Of a stretch of DNA of 64,000 nucleotides, positions 33,261 to 45,752 are shown piece by piece (the first letter of the stretch is position 1; each line of letters begins with the position of its first letter). The DNA is from Avena insularis (taxonomy: Eukaryota; Streptophyta; Magnoliopsida; Poales; Poaceae), in NCBI GenBank assembly GCA_023614405.1, contig CM042697.1:467586744-467650743 (forward strand), read 5' to 3'. The notes under the pieces are model-generated. The model was not told where the DNA came from and did no database searches. It was given only the letters and a program-made list of their open reading frames with translations. The translations under genes were made by a program, and so were the position numbers.

Positions 33261-36200
33261 TCATAGGCTTCCCGTTAAACCCATGCCGGCTATGTGCTCC
33301 TTGAACACATTGGGTGGTAAGCCTTTCGTTAGCGGATCCGCAAGCATATCCTTTGTCCTTATATGCTCGAGACTTATAGATTGATCCTGGACTTTGTCCT
33401 TCACAACATAATACTTTATATCTATAGACTTTGAAGCATTACTCGACTTGTTGTTGTGAGCATAGAATACTGCGGGCTCGTTGTCACAGTACATCTTTAG
33501 TGGCCTGCTAATGCAGTCAACCATTTTCAAGTCGGATAAGAATTTCTTTAACCATAACGCCTGTCCCATGGCCTCATAACATGCTATAAATTCTGCATAC
33601 ATCGTAGATGATGCAACTATCGACTGTTTGGCGCTTCTCCATGAAATAGCACCTCCTGCGAGAGTAAAGACATACCCTGTCGTGGACTTTCGGTCGTCTT
33701 TATCTCCCGCAAAATCTGCATCTGAATACCCTTTTATCTCTAGGGAATCAGATCTTCTGTATGTTAGCATGAGGCCTTTTGTGCCTTGCACATAACGCAA
33801 AGCTTTCTTTACCATCTTCCAGTGCTCTATGCCTGGATTCTCTTGATATCTACCGAGTACCCCGGTGATAAATGCTAAGTCGGGGCGAGTGCACACTTGT
33901 GCATACTGTAAGCTTCCAATAGCCGAAGCATATGGTACTGACTTCATTTGATCGATCTCATATTGATTCTTTGGACATTGGGATTTCCCAAAACTATCGC
34001 CCTTGACTATGGGAGCAGGTGTTGAATTACTCGCATGCATATTGTATTTCTTTAAAATCTTTTCACAATACGCTTTCTGCGACAGTCCTAACACTCCATT
34101 CTTTCTGTCTCGGTGAATTTCTATGCCCAAAACATAAGAGGCTTCACCAAGGTCTTTCATGTCAAAATTAGATGACAAGAACTTCTTTTTCTCTAGTAGT
34201 AGACTAACATCACTACTGGCAAGCAGAATGTCATCCACATACAAAATTAGGAAAATGTATTTCCCACTTTTGAACTTTGCATAAATGCAGTTGTCCTCAA
34301 CATTTTCTTTGAATCCAAATCTTTTAATGGTATCATTAAACTTTAAATACCACTGCCTAGAGGCTTGCTTTAACCCATAAATGGATTTCTTTAGGCAGCA
34401 TCCCATATGTTCCTTCCCCTCCATGAAAAAAACCTTGGGTTGTTTCATGTAAGCATTTTCTTCTAAATCTCCATTTAGAAATGCCGTCTTGACATCCATT
34501 TGATGTAACTCTAAATCAAAATGTGCAACTAGTGCCATGATGATTCTGAAGGAGTCCTTACATGAGACCGGAGAAAAAGTTTCATTGTAATCTACGCCTT
34601 CTCTATGCGTAAAGCCTTTTGCCACAAGTCTAGCTTTGTACTTTTCTACATTCCCATTAGAGTCATACTTTGTTTTGTAGACCCACTTGCATCCTACTGT
34701 TTTGGCTCCTTTGGGAATTTCCTCTAAGTCCCAAACATTGTTGGAACTCATCGATTTCATTTCATCTTCCATTGCCTCCACCCACTTGGCTGAGTGAGGG
34801 CTACTCATGGCTTCTTCATATGAGGTAGGATCGCCCTCCATATGAACTACATTGTAAACTTTGTAGATTTCTTTGGAAATGGCTGGTCTTCGTTCTCTTT
34901 TAGACCGTCTGAGTTCATCGGACTCTTGCTCATTTCTTGCCTGGGGTTCAGGCACATTTACAGTAGGTGGCTGTTCTGGATCCCTTTCGTGCTCAACAGT
35001 GGGTTCAGGTGGCTCCTGATGGACAAGTTCCGAACTTTTGCCCATTGTTGTCACGTGTGGAGTCACAACAGGTGCCGGCACCACAACCTCAGGGGTTGTA
35101 GATGGTGGCACAACAGGTAACGAGAAAAATGGCTCCTGAGTCATCGGATTAGGTGCATGCACCCTCTTCTCCTTAAGATCAATTTTCCTAGCTACCGTGC
35201 TCCCCCTCATCAATTCGTCCTCCAAGAAGACTGCATGTCTCGTTTCTACAAACTTTGTGTATCTGTCAGGACAGTAGAAACGATAGCCTTTTGATTTATC
35301 TGGATAGCCAATGAAGTGGCAAGATACTGTTTTGGGGTCTAACTTTGCAATGTTTGGATTGAAAACTTTCGCCTCAGCTGGGCTCCCCCAGACCCTCAAG
35401 TGGTGCAGAGAGGGGACTCTGCCTGTCCACAATTCATACGGTGTTTTGGGCACCGACTTACTTGGTACTCTGTTGAGAATGTGAATGGCGGTTTTAAGCG
35501 CCTCCATCCACAATCCCAATGGGAGGGTGGAATAGCTCATCATGTTGCGCACCATATCCATAAGGGTACGGTTGCGCCTTTCAGCTACTCCGTTTTCTTT
35601 GAGGTTCGCCCGGCATAGAATACTGGGCGACTATTCCATTTTCTTGCAGGAACCTTGCAAAGGGTCCTGGTACTTGACCATATGGAGTATGCCGACCGTA
35701 GTACTCCCCCCCACGATCGGACCAAACTATTTTGATTCTTTTATCGTGCTGGTTTTCTACTTCAGCTTTGAAAAATTTAAATTTATCCAATGCTTCAGAT
35801 CTTTCTTTAATTGGATAAATATAACCATACCGGGAGTGATCATCCGTGAATGTTATGAATGAATCATAGCCATCCACACTTTTCACCGGAAACGGTCCAC
35901 AAATATCTGTGTGGATTATTTCTAGTGTAGCTATGCTTCGGTTTGCACCCTTTTTAATTTGGTTGACATACTTTCCTTTAATGCAATCTATGCATTGTTC
36001 TATGTCGGAGAACTCTAACGGAGGAAGAATGTCATTTTTAACGAGGTTTTCTATTCTTCCCCTCGAAATATGGCCTAATCTACAGTGCCATAGTTTCGAT
36101 GAGTCAAGAGTTCGCTTTCTTTTCTTTTGTTCTTTGTTCGACAAGGAAACTTTTTCATTCACATCACACACAGAAAGAACTTTCTCATACAGGGATAACA

Positions 36201-37467
36201 AATATAACTTATCATATAATGTAGCAACACCCACACATTTGTCTTTCAACCAAATGGCACACTTGCCATTTTCGAAATAACATTCATAAGAATCTTTGTC
36301 CAAACAGGAAACACTTATTAAATTTCTATGTAATGAGGGAACGAAAAGCACATCTTTGAGCAAAAGGAAAGAGCCATCGGCCAGCTCCAGAGGGACGTCA
36401 CCAATGGCCTCCACTTCTGCTTCTATTCCATTCGCCACTTCAATGTGTCTTTCTCTTCTTGGCGTGGTCCTTGTCGAATGGAACCCCTGTAAAGAATTGG
36501 CAACATGAACAGTTGCACCAGAATCAATCCACCAAGTAGATCTAGTAAACTTTTGATACAGAGATTCATTAACAAAATAAACTATATCTTTACCATTTTT
36601 GGCCATGATGTACTTCAGCCAAATTGGGCAGTCTTTCTTGTAGTGGCCCGGCTTTTTACAGTGATGGCACTGATCTTTCTCCCCAGGGGTGGACTGGTGA
36701 TACTGGTACTGGTGCTGCATTGGACCCTTGCCATGTGGCTTGGAGGGTGAGCCACCATGGTTGCCGCCTGTGAAGCCTCTCTTCCTATTGTCCTTCACGA
36801 AGTTCAGGGAACCGCCGTGAAGGGATTTCAGCCTTTCCTCTTCTTGGGAGCACATCCCAATGGTCTTTTCTATGTCCCACTTTTCAGGGGACATATTATA
36901 GTTTATTACAAAGTTTTCAAAAGGCTGTGGAAGTGAGGCCATCACTAGGTGCACCAAGAGTGCTGGCTTTAGCTCGAGGTCCTCGTCCATGGGCTTGAGC
37001 TTCGCTGCCATGTTTGACATCCTCAAGATGTGCTCTCTTATTTTGTGGGGTCCTCTCGTATACTTTTCAGTCACCAGCTGCTTTAATAATTTGGAGTGCA
37101 TCCCATCTTTGAAGAGCCACTTGGCTCTTTATCTTGGCGAGATACTGTGCAGTGCACACTCTCCAATTAAGCCCACTATTGCGTTCTCAATTGTGTTCTT
37201 TACGAAGGCCAGACACTTCTTGTTAGCGTTCACCCATTTCTGGTTATCAATCGAGTAGGCCAGCTCCAATGGAGCATGGTCCCTCTTCCTTTTCTCAAAC
37301 TCAGCACTTTCCTCAGCAGCTCCTCTAACCGGGTCAGCGGGCTTGACTGGTTGCTTGGTGTCAACCACCCAATCCACTTCGGCGCATACGAACGCCAAAT
37401 CAACTTTCTTCCTCCATTCGGAGTAGTTGTCCCCCCTTAGGAGCGGGATGTCCTTCAAACAGGCCAT
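33261..37467 (-). pseudogene. Copia gag-pol polyprotein, two frameshifts
   Basis: Reading starts at 37467. The gag part carries the zinc knuckle CHHCKKPGHYKKDC. The protease has the DSGATVH active site, and the integrase has HCRLGH..CIDC zinc ligands plus DICGPF, DDHSRYGY and the D/E catalytic segments. RT includes [11 protein letters not shown] and YVDD, and RNase H includes YSDADFAGD and DNEPAV. The first break is near 37110-37125, after about 112 codons; the second is near 35565-35610, just after the integrase core, where the PQR..NG segment changes phase. The pol frame 35561-33261 is 766 codons long without a stop. The domains look catalytically complete, so loss of function rests mainly on the frameshifts. 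This is a plant retrotransposon, not an infectious virus. Confidence 0.9.
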
Positions 37468-39163
37468 GAGGTTGAGACCTCCTGAAAATCATAAAAGATG
37501 TGAGATCACCAAAGAAAACAACTGTATGCTTTAATTCAACGTTGGTATAAATTAAGCATGCAATCGTTTTGTGCTATTTAAAATTACATCACCGTTGGGC
37601 AGAAATAAATTTAAATGCACCTTTAATACTCAATGGAAAAGATTATGGTCACGTTTATTAATAACGTTGGTCAATTAATAGCATGAGACATAATCACTTT
37701 AATTACTTTATCACATCTTTATGTCAAAATTTAAACAACTTTTATTGCATTGTTGCAATTTAAACCATACATTTGCAATTTAAAATAACTATTTGCAGCG
37801 GAAACTTTAATAATGACTTTCATAAAACTCACACTTTACAGAAAAATTATGCCTTTATAACGTTCTCTAGTCAAAATATTCTTGCAACAAGTTGACTAGA
37901 AAAAACTATGCAAAAAATGCTTAAAACTAAGCAAAAACCATCAAAAAACAACTCTGAAATAAATAAAACAGAAAACTGTAAAAAAACGCCCTACTGGGCC
38001 ATCCCTGGGCGGCCTGCAGAGGCCCACCGCCAGCCGGGGCAGCCTGGCCCGCCAGCGCGGCCTGCCAGCGGCCTGCACGCGTGCAGCCTAGCTGGCCCGC
38101 GGCTTGGCCCGCCAGCGGCCTGGCTCGGCGCGCCTCCCCGCCAGCCGCCCGCGCGCGCGCGATCCTGGCCGTCCACTCGGTCAGACCTAGATCCAACGGC
38201 CCGCCGTCCTCTTCGGAGGGATAAAAAGACCAGCCGGCGCCCCCTCCTAAACCTAATCCCCATTCTCCCCCACTCTCCTCAGCGTGCCCATCAAGGGCGG
38301 CGCGTCAGCCCGCCCAGCTCACTGGACACCGCGTCTAGCGCGCGTCCACCGCGGCGGCGCCGCGTCCCTCGGGCCGGCTGCCCCACGTCGGCCCCGTGTC
38401 TTCCCCGCGGCGGAGCCGCGCCCTCTCCGCGGGAGGCTGAGGCGAGGAGGTTGCGTTTCCGCGTGCCCCTCCCTCTTCCTCTTCTGCACCGGCGGCGCAA
38501 GCCCTTCGTGAGGGCCGAGGCGAGGCGGCGCGATTCGTCCCTCCCTCTCCCTCTCTGTGGCGGCGACCCCGTGAGTCGGGCGAGGCGAGGCGGCCGCCAC
38601 GGCGCGCCCCTCCCTCTGCTCCGCTCCGGAGAGCGAGCCCGCGAGTCAGGCGAGGCGAGGTGGCCGCCACGGCGCGCCCCTCCCTCTGCTCCGCTCCGGC
38701 GAGCGACCCCCCCCTCCCGTCCTCCTTGCCGGCGGTGCGTCCACCCGAGGGTGGGCGCATCACCGTCAAGAGGGGCGGCGGTGGAGCCTTTTCGCTCCTT
38801 TTGTTACTTGTTCCATAGTGGAAAACGGCGGCGCCCCCACCTTGCTCCTTGCCGATGTGTGCATCCACCTGAGGGTGGGTGCACCGTCGTCAAGTGGCCG
38901 AGGTGTGGGGCGAAACTTTCCCGGCGATGGCCGGAGTGGACCTTTTTTTTTATTGCATTTTCTTTAGGGATCTTTTGGGGTTATAGATCTAGGGTTTTGC
39001 TTTGCCCCGAAGGGTGTTCTTCTTCTAGATGTCTCCACAATGGATGCCCATCTAGATCGAGAGGAACGACGCGGCCATAGGGCAGGCGCACTTTGGATCT
39101 GTTTCTTTTCTTTTGGACTATTGCTTTCTACAAATGCACTGATAAATCTAGCAACTAAAACTT
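37468..39163 (-). other. Copia 5' leader, with a ~1-kb GC-rich block
   Basis: An unusually long (about 1.7 kb) untranslated leader lies between the primer-binding site and gag. 37980-38930 is very GC-rich and contains direct repeats. A GGCCGCCACGGCGCGCCCC block recurs near 38591 and 38661, and a (G/C)GTCCACC.GAGGGTGGG block recurs near 38738 and 38864. A 390-codon frame runs antisense to the element (37908-39080). Its Arg/Pro/Ala-rich composition and lack of any known domain suggest a GC artefact. Capture of a host CpG-rich fragment is possible. Confidence 0.6.
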
Positions 39164-39176
39164 GCTCTGATACCAA
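39164..39176 (-). other. Primer-binding site (initiator Met tRNA)
   Basis: The minus strand reads TTGGTATCAGAGC directly after the LTR. Confidence 0.9.
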
Positions 39177-39635
39177 TGTTAAAAATGCCTTTACAACGGA
39201 TCTAGTCTAGATCTAACAGTAGCACTATACATCACCTTTGTAGAACGAGAACAGAGAGAGAGAGAAAGAACCGAGATGAACTCTACATGCTCCCTGGCTC
39301 GAGAAACACGAGCCAGAGGGAATGCCCGAGCTGGTGCCGGAGCTAGAACCTCCGTCGTTGGCCATGGGTGGTAAGGGGGAGTGTGGCGAGCGTGCGGTTA
39401 GGGTGGCGTCGGTGGAGCTTCCCGTCGGCGCAGCGCTAGCCTAGATCGGATTGGCTTGTAGGTGGGACGGCTAGGGCACGGCTAACCTCGTAGGTCGTGC
39501 TGCCGGCTCCTCACCACTTTATATAGCGCTGGCGACAGGGGCCCACCAACCAGATAAGGTTGGGCGCCCCCGATCAGGGCGCAGTTAGGGGCGTGCTGAG
39601 CCGTTGGGCCCACTCACGTTGAGATCTATCTAACA
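39177..39635 (-). repeat. LTR (5' LTR in element sense), 459 bp
   Basis: Partner of 32622-33082, two bases shorter in the GA run. Confidence 0.93.
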
Positions 39636-39640
39636 ATGTG

Positions 39641-40035
39641 AATATTGCCTACCACCTACAACGCGTCACTTCTTCCAACATCGATGGACCTGACTACGCC
39701 GCGACGCCGTATTTTTGTGATCCTGTGCGGCGACCGGTAAACACTCTCGCGAGAAACCACAAAGCGTTGTCCTTACGGCTGGGCCTGATTAAACAAGCAT
39801 AACGACGAGCCTGTTGGGCCAAAGTGTGACATCCTATTGGTAAAATAATTCCCGTTACATGAAAAGGCTCTGCGTTTGTTATTTCTTTCTCATTAGACAA
39901 CACCACATCATTTGCTGCTGATAAGTTAACAAAATTGGTGCTCCAAGATCTATCAGCAGGAGATAATAAAAAGAGGAAGTTGGTGGCGTAATAAGGACAC
40001 TATAAACATGATGCAACTCGTATGCCTGTTCATAT
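39641..40035. other. Intergenic; nothing identified
   Basis: This continues the host sequence that was split by the Copia insertion. No coding or repeat signature was recognised. Confidence 0.4.
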
Positions 40036-40475
40036 CACACAACTGAGTGTGGTTTTGCTAATTGCCAGATTAATTAGGAGTATTTTCCAGATTAGTTAGG
40101 TGTTCGTAGGCATATGACTAATTGCCAGATTAAATAGGTCTTAATTGCACAATTAGCTAGCAGTAATTGTTAGATTGATTATGTTCCAGTGGCCATAACT
40201 CCAAGACTAATTCCAAGATTAATTATTTCATAAGTGCCAGAATAATTATTACATAATTTCCAGGTTAATTACTAGTGCATATACTATCAAGTTCATAATT
40301 GCCAGGTTAATTAGTGCATATTACCCTGGTTAATTAGTGCCTACCTGCCAGAATAATTATTACAGTACATAATTGCTAAGTTAATTAGTGCGTATACTAT
40401 CAAGTTCATAATTGTCAGAGTAATTAGTGCATATTACCTGATTAATTAGTGCCTACCTGCCAGAATAATTTATAC
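40036..40475 (+). repeat. AT-rich tandem repeat, 113-bp period with ~30-bp sub-repeats
   Basis: TAGTGC(A/G)TATACTATCAAG occurs at 40273 and 40386, a period of 113. Within each unit GGTTAATTAGTGC-like and CTGCCAGAATAATTAT motifs recur at shorter spacing. More diverged AGATTAATTAGG units extend left to about 40065. Non-coding. Confidence 0.75.
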
Positions 40476-40659
40476 GTATATGATTGTTGCTTGTGCTACC
40501 ATGGATGTCTTTTCCAGTAAAGTTCAGATTCCTTAGTTGCAAAAACACGCGACGTCAACAAATCTGTTTAGCAGCCTCGTGAAGCTGAAGCCTGCAGCAC
40601 CTGCACGGATGGGCATGAAGGAGCACCGGGCTTGAATTCCGATTTGGGGCAAATGGAGA

Positions 40660-41060
40660 ACACCTGATGAACCTCTTCCTTCTCGTGCGGGGAGCTCCGC
40701 CTGCATGTCCATGCCCGCCTATCGATGTCCGCTCGTTGGAAGCGGCCTCCTCTTCTCGTGCCTCCCCTAGAGGTGCTCCTCCACCTCCCAGGCGCGGCAC
40801 CTCGCCGCTGCTTGCTTGTCGGTGGTGGTCACCTCCCTCGTGCCTCGCCTAGAGGCGCTCCTCCACCTCCGTGGCGCCGCACCTCCCCGCCACTTGCCCG
40901 TCGACGGCGGCCACCTTCCCTCGTTCCCTTCCCCTGGCGGCATTCCTCCATCTTCCTGGTGCGGCCCATCTCCGCTGCATGTTTGGCGGCAGCGACATGC
41001 TTTTCGCATGCCTCCAGGCTCCAGCACCGGTGCAGCACTTCTCCCCTACGGTAAAGAGAG
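40660..41060 (+). repeat. GC-rich diverged tandem repeat (~100-bp units)
   Basis: Units beginning CTCGTGCCTC(C/G)CCTAGAGG(T/C)GCTCCTCCACC occur near 40757 and 40839, with a weaker third (CTCGTTCCCTTCCCCTGGCGG) near 40920. Open frames on both strands follow from this composition, and none resembles a known protein. Confidence 0.5.
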
Positions 41061-41099
41061 AAAAGAGAGAGGTTAAGAACTGTATGGACAGGAGGAGCT

Positions 41100-43740
41100 T
41101 GTGGTGATATAAGTGAAGATATAAATGATAAAGTATGGTGCCAGTGAAAAAATGAATCGATCGGCTGCACGCATCTTCATGCACCGCCGCACAATAGAGA
41201 GCAACTTGGGGTTCCTTTAGATAGATTTTTCTAACATCGATAGGTCAATAGTAACCGCAACAACAAGTTCCACGTCAACAACTCAAAATTGAGAATCACC
41301 TACCATACAACCTTGATCGTCTTCTTGGCGCCATCCTTTTTGCTCCTTTTCTTATTTAACTTCTCTACATTTTTCATGAGGCAGCCAAAAATGCCATGAT
41401 GGATGGAGTAGACAACGGGGTCTTAAACTTGTCTGTGAAGGCAGCAAGTGTGCTGTCATCAGATTTTGTGATCTCTTCTAGAAGGACACAAGCACGAGCA
41501 AGGAACCCCTGTGTTGGCCTTTATTGTAATTAAATCTGGGCAGAGTACGGTCTTAAACTTGTCAAACCGCGAGCCCAACCCGCACCGCACCAGATAATCA
41601 GTTCCGTCCGGGTTCCACATAATAAACCGGCCAAACCAAAATTAGAAACTCTAAGATGGCTTGACTTTTGAGACGGGTTGGACCCGGAGAAACCGACCAA
41701 ACCGTCAACTCCCGCATCGCAATCATCTCACACACCGCTGCCGGCGCTAGGGCATGGCGGAGTCGAGGGCACGGCCGTCGGCGGAGCTGAGGACGTTGAT
41801 GCAGGGGCTGCGGCGGAGATGGAATACCATAGCGGGGCTTGCTGGAGGCTGGGGTTCGGCGGAAACGGAAGGAGCCGCCGGCGGCCAGGATGGAGAATGT
41901 ATCAGTGCCCCATGCCGCGGCAGCGACGAGGGTGAGACGGCGGCGGCGAGGTTGAGGCGGCCGCGGCAGCGCCCGCCTGATTCTCGAAGAAAAATTCGCA
42001 TGCCAAAGGTCCGTCTCCTTTCTCCCCTGTTTCTTGCATCTGTATCTATCTGTGGTGAAATCTCTCTGTGGTAGTACCAGTTCTTCACCTGATCCAGTCC
42101 TTGCATTGGATCATTCTTGAAGTACCTATATTTGATTTGATATTCGTTGGCTCCCTTGGTCTAGCCGAATATTTGTTTTGGCATTCTCTGTTGTGAAGTA
42201 TCAACGTTCATCAACATTTGCTACTGAATTTATCCAAATGTCGAGAGAGAAGCATGTGAAGAGGAGTGGTGATTAGATGCATGTGAGGAGGACCAGTAAT
42301 GTAGATGCTACCATCTTTTTATGTTTTGCTCCTCTTTGGTTATTCTGCTCTGTCCTGAAACGTAAATAACTTCAGCTCTCTCTTTTTTTTGACTGTGTAA
42401 ATAACTTCAGCTCTCATAGAACTAATATTTCACATAATATCTGAATGTTAGCATTTGGTGTGTCAAGTATTTAGATAGCTGACCCTTTTTGCTTGCATGG
42501 ACAAGGCTGCAATCCTGCCAATCGGAAGCAGTGGTAAATGCATGAACTTTCTTCAATGAATTGAGATTAGCAATGTTATTTTTCTTTATGTAATATAATC
42601 TAATTTCGATACTACATCCCTTTTTCATTGGGTGTTATTTCCCCATGTGATAGATCATGACTCACATTTTCATATTAGTTACTTGAAATTTATGGAGTAA
42701 ATTTTAATGCCTAATCCTTGGCAAGCCACATGAGTTGTGTCTCGCTGTTGACATGGAATTTATGGAGTACAGGTGATAATTATGTGAGTGGTTGGTGCTC
42801 ATGAAGGGATACATGATGTCATTTAGAATAAGCATATTCTGCAAACAGTTTCTTATCAGTGATTTCCCTCCGAAGCAGATTGCACCGTTTATCCAATTTA
42901 TAGCCCTCTGCTAATGAATAGCAGTACATGTCACATGTATCAGAAGTGCTCCAGTTGGCACTGTTTACCTGCTCTTTATGTGTGCATCAGCATGGATATT
43001 CACCTTGGCTAAGAAGCTTCCTAGTGAAGCACAAAACAGTCAAAACTGGGGTTGGGCTTCTCCTTGTTTTCTTAGAACCTGAAGGCATGCTACAAGTAAT
43101 GTAAGCTAGACTTTTTCTAGTACTCTGATTTTTTACTAAAACTTTTGTATATGAAGGCCAGATGATTTTTGCTAGTACTCTGATTTTTAACACTGTTTTT
43201 TGCTACTCTGAATTTGTATATGAAGCCATATGGAGCAGCTCAATAAACTGTTGGTACGTCGTGACGTCCGAGAGCCACGGAGACGGAAGCCGCGAGGCAT
43301 CGACGGCGGGGAGGATGCACGACGGGTGGCCAAGCGGCAGGAGGCCGGCGTTGATGACGGAGGTCCTCGACGACGGGTGCGTGACGGATGCCAAGATTCA
43401 AGATCGCTGTTTGAAACTCGAAAAACTCAAAATCTAGGCCTAATTTGAAGCGTTTTGAATGATTTATGGATTTTGCAAAAACGACATTGAACTAGCCCTC
43501 CGACAACTTTTGGGACTGAGTATTCTACACAATCGCTATCTATGAATTTCTGTAATTATTTAGTTATACAGTGACTTATGCATGTCAGCATATGTACAGG
43601 GACCTTTTTTTTAGATGGTGTACATGCCTATATAGACTTGTGCATGTGCGTGTGGGGCATGTGTTCTGTTGAGCTCTCAACGGTGTCAGACAGTCTAAAC
43701 CGTCTAACCAACCCGCACCAAACCGTGAATTAACCTCCTG
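41100..43740. other. Unresolved gene-like region
   Basis: A GC-rich patch at 41680-42010 has an ATG at 41754 and an open frame of about 85 codons to a possible donor (AAG|GTCCGT at about 42007). It is followed by AT-rich intron-like sequence and another GC-rich patch at 43250-43440, preceded by several T-rich acceptor-like sites. It could be a short spliced gene, a captured gene fragment or a non-coding transcript. Related phrases rich in AACCCGCACC and AAACCG occur at 41575-41640 and 43690-43830, outside both patches, and could mark the ends of a mobile element. I recognise no protein and give no function. Confidence 0.25.
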
Positions 43741-43859
43741 CCTAAACAGTTTAAACCAAACCAACCCAGTTCAAACTGGTAGCTACGGGCTGGTTTGAGT
43801 AACCTGTAGAAGCTGTTTTAAACCGGAAATGCCCAGGTTTCATTGTAATCTCTAGCCCC

Positions 43860-44180
43860 ATTCTTCTGCTTCTGCTTCTCGATACGACCACTCCGGCAAG
43901 GCGTATTGGGCGGAGCCACCTCCTTAGAAACATGTGCTCGCCTAGGAGCTGGTGCAGCAAGGATAGGCGATGGCACTGGCACTGGCACTGGCCAAAAAAC
44001 TTTGACAAGAAGTCGTTGAGCTTGCTATCGCTCGTAACCCACGGGTCAACCTGAATGCCATTCGCAGCCACGGTTACAGCGGTAGCAACAGGAACTACAC
44101 AACCCACGAGAGGCACATCAGTCAGCATATGCATTCCAAATCTGCACCAAGCGCAGTATCTAAACAACACTAGAAGGCAA
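43860..44180 (-). pseudogene. Degenerate retroelement ORF fragment
   Basis: Minus-strand sequence encodes VDPWVTSDSKLNDFLSKFFG and, after a phase change in a GTGCCA tandem near 43970-43990, PVPSPILAAPAPRRA and CRSGRIEKQKQKNG. The Ala/Pro stretch followed by a basic R(S/R)GR segment resembles C-terminal parts of grass LINE or retrotransposon ORF1-like proteins. The assignment is from general resemblance only. Confidence 0.35.
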
Positions 44181-44196
44181 CATGAGCTCCATCCTA

Positions 44197-44365
44197 CTTC
44201 CTCCATTTTAAAATATAAGATGTTTTAAGTTTGTAAAAAAAATATATCTAGATTTGTTTTAGTGTGTAGATTCATTCCAAACATGAGTGAACCTATATAC
44301 TAAAAATAGTCTAGATACATTTGCTTCACAAAGCTAAAACATCTTATATTTTGAAACGGAGGGAG
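44197..44365. mobile_element. Stowaway (Tc1/mariner) MITE, 169 bp
   Basis: The left end CTTCCTCCATTTTAAAATAT and right end ATATTTTGAAACGGAGGGAG are inverted repeats flanked by TA on both sides (44195-44196, 44366-44367). The TIR is the usual grass Stowaway CTCCCTCCGTTTC-like sequence. Non-coding. Confidence 0.9.
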
Positions 44366-44369
44366 TACA

Positions 44370-45740
44370 AGAGAGTAAAGAAGAAAGAGTTCAGCATGAG
44401 AAATCATCATTTCGCCCGACGTCGAACCAAATGTTTGACAAAGATTTACTACATACATTCCATGTTTTTCACCTCTATTATTGTTTATAACCAGCCAGCA
44501 CAAATTACTACAAATACAGTAATAGAAACATATACATAGATCATGCTTGCATACTTAGTGTAGCATGAGTATTCCAACTACTTCTTGCTACTAGTATGCT
44601 ACTAATATAACAAACAAACTTTTAATTATAGAATCACAATGTTTATTTGGCTACACATTTAACACGATAAAGACTTTTTCAGAGACATGAGACATGCCCA
44701 TTTCCAATAAAAAGAAGGGCAAGTAGATAATAATTGGGTTCACTGCCTTTGTCTGAGAATAAAATATATATGTGGTAGAAATAGTACTCTCACCTGCTGG
44801 TTGCTGAAGCTAAAATGTAAAAGAATCATCTTGTATTCCTAGTATTTCTATCAGACCATTCGTGTGCCTACAAAGAAAATATAACCTCGGCGATAATCAC
44901 AGCCAATCCATATTCAATGCAGTAACCAATCAGTTATGGTGCTTATAAGCATACAGTTGTGTTTTGTAAGCTACTAATAAAGATCATCCACGATACACGA
45001 TACAGACCTACATGAATATGGACTAGGAGTGAAGTAGATAGCTGTAAGTTTCCATAAGCAGATAGCTGTAAGTTAAGCTAAAACAGATAGCACATGGAAT
45101 AAATCAAACATCAATGTGCTTATACCATGAACAATATTCTGACTGGACACCATATAAATAGAGATGCAATGCAATCAGCACTGCCCATAGCACACCAAAT
45201 GGAATTTACCGAACCTGCAGAGAACAAGCTTTTCATGTCTTCAAATCACATGTGCTGATATGCAGTGCTGCAAGTAGCGAGGGAAGAACCGACAACATAT
45301 GCTCACCTCAATGTTTCTCCACCAGTGAAGCACCATGGAAAAATTCAGGAGACTGATCTTAAAGAAGTGTTGCGCTGAAAATCGTGGTTCTGCTAGTACA
45401 GACTGCAGCACGTGCACAATGGCAGTTTTACCTTACCAAAATGAAGAGAGAAGTTGAAGCCCGAACTGTTTACTTAATTCCCCATTTTTGAGCAAGCTCA
45501 TGCTGCGTGCATTCATAACACAAAGGACACCATCAGCCATCCGGCGAAACCTAGAAGCTAGAATACAGTAACACATCACTAATTAAACCACACGATCGGC
45601 AGAATATGATTATTGGAGGGATTATCATGAGACAATGCAAGCAATCTGCATCAGCTGAGTGAAGAACGGGAAACCTCACCTTGACCGCAACAGACGCCGG
45701 AAACAAGGGAGCAGGTAGGAAATAGCAGTCTGGAGCTGGA
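44370..45740. other. Intergenic; nothing identified
   Basis: Mostly AT-rich sequence with no convincing coding region. Confidence 0.4.
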
Positions 45741-45752
45741 TCTGTGGCAATG

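Larger units (their letters stand above)
32622..39635 (-). mobile_element. Copia LTR retrotransposon, full-length, TSD ATGTG
   Basis: LTRs at 32622-33082 (461 bp) and 39177-39635 (459 bp) begin TGTTAAAAATGCC and end TCTAACA. ATGTG is present at 32617-32621 and 39636-39640. The primer-binding site and purine tract place it on the minus strand. Domain order gag, protease, integrase, RT, RNase H defines Ty1/Copia. LTRs differ at about 13 positions plus a 2-bp indel (~3% by hand count). That would be roughly one million years at a rate of 1.3e-8 per site per year. The coding region is nearly intact but has two frameshifts. Confidence 0.95.

Noticed and set aside
37908..39080. 390-codon open frame on the plus strand
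   Set aside because: It runs antisense through the GC-rich leader of a Copia element, is Arg/Pro/Ala-rich throughout and has no domain. Long frames on both strands are expected at this GC content.
40036..40475. Regularly spaced repeats considered as a CRISPR-like array
   Set aside because: The sequence is eukaryotic, the spacers are themselves repeats, and the period structure is that of a tandem repeat.
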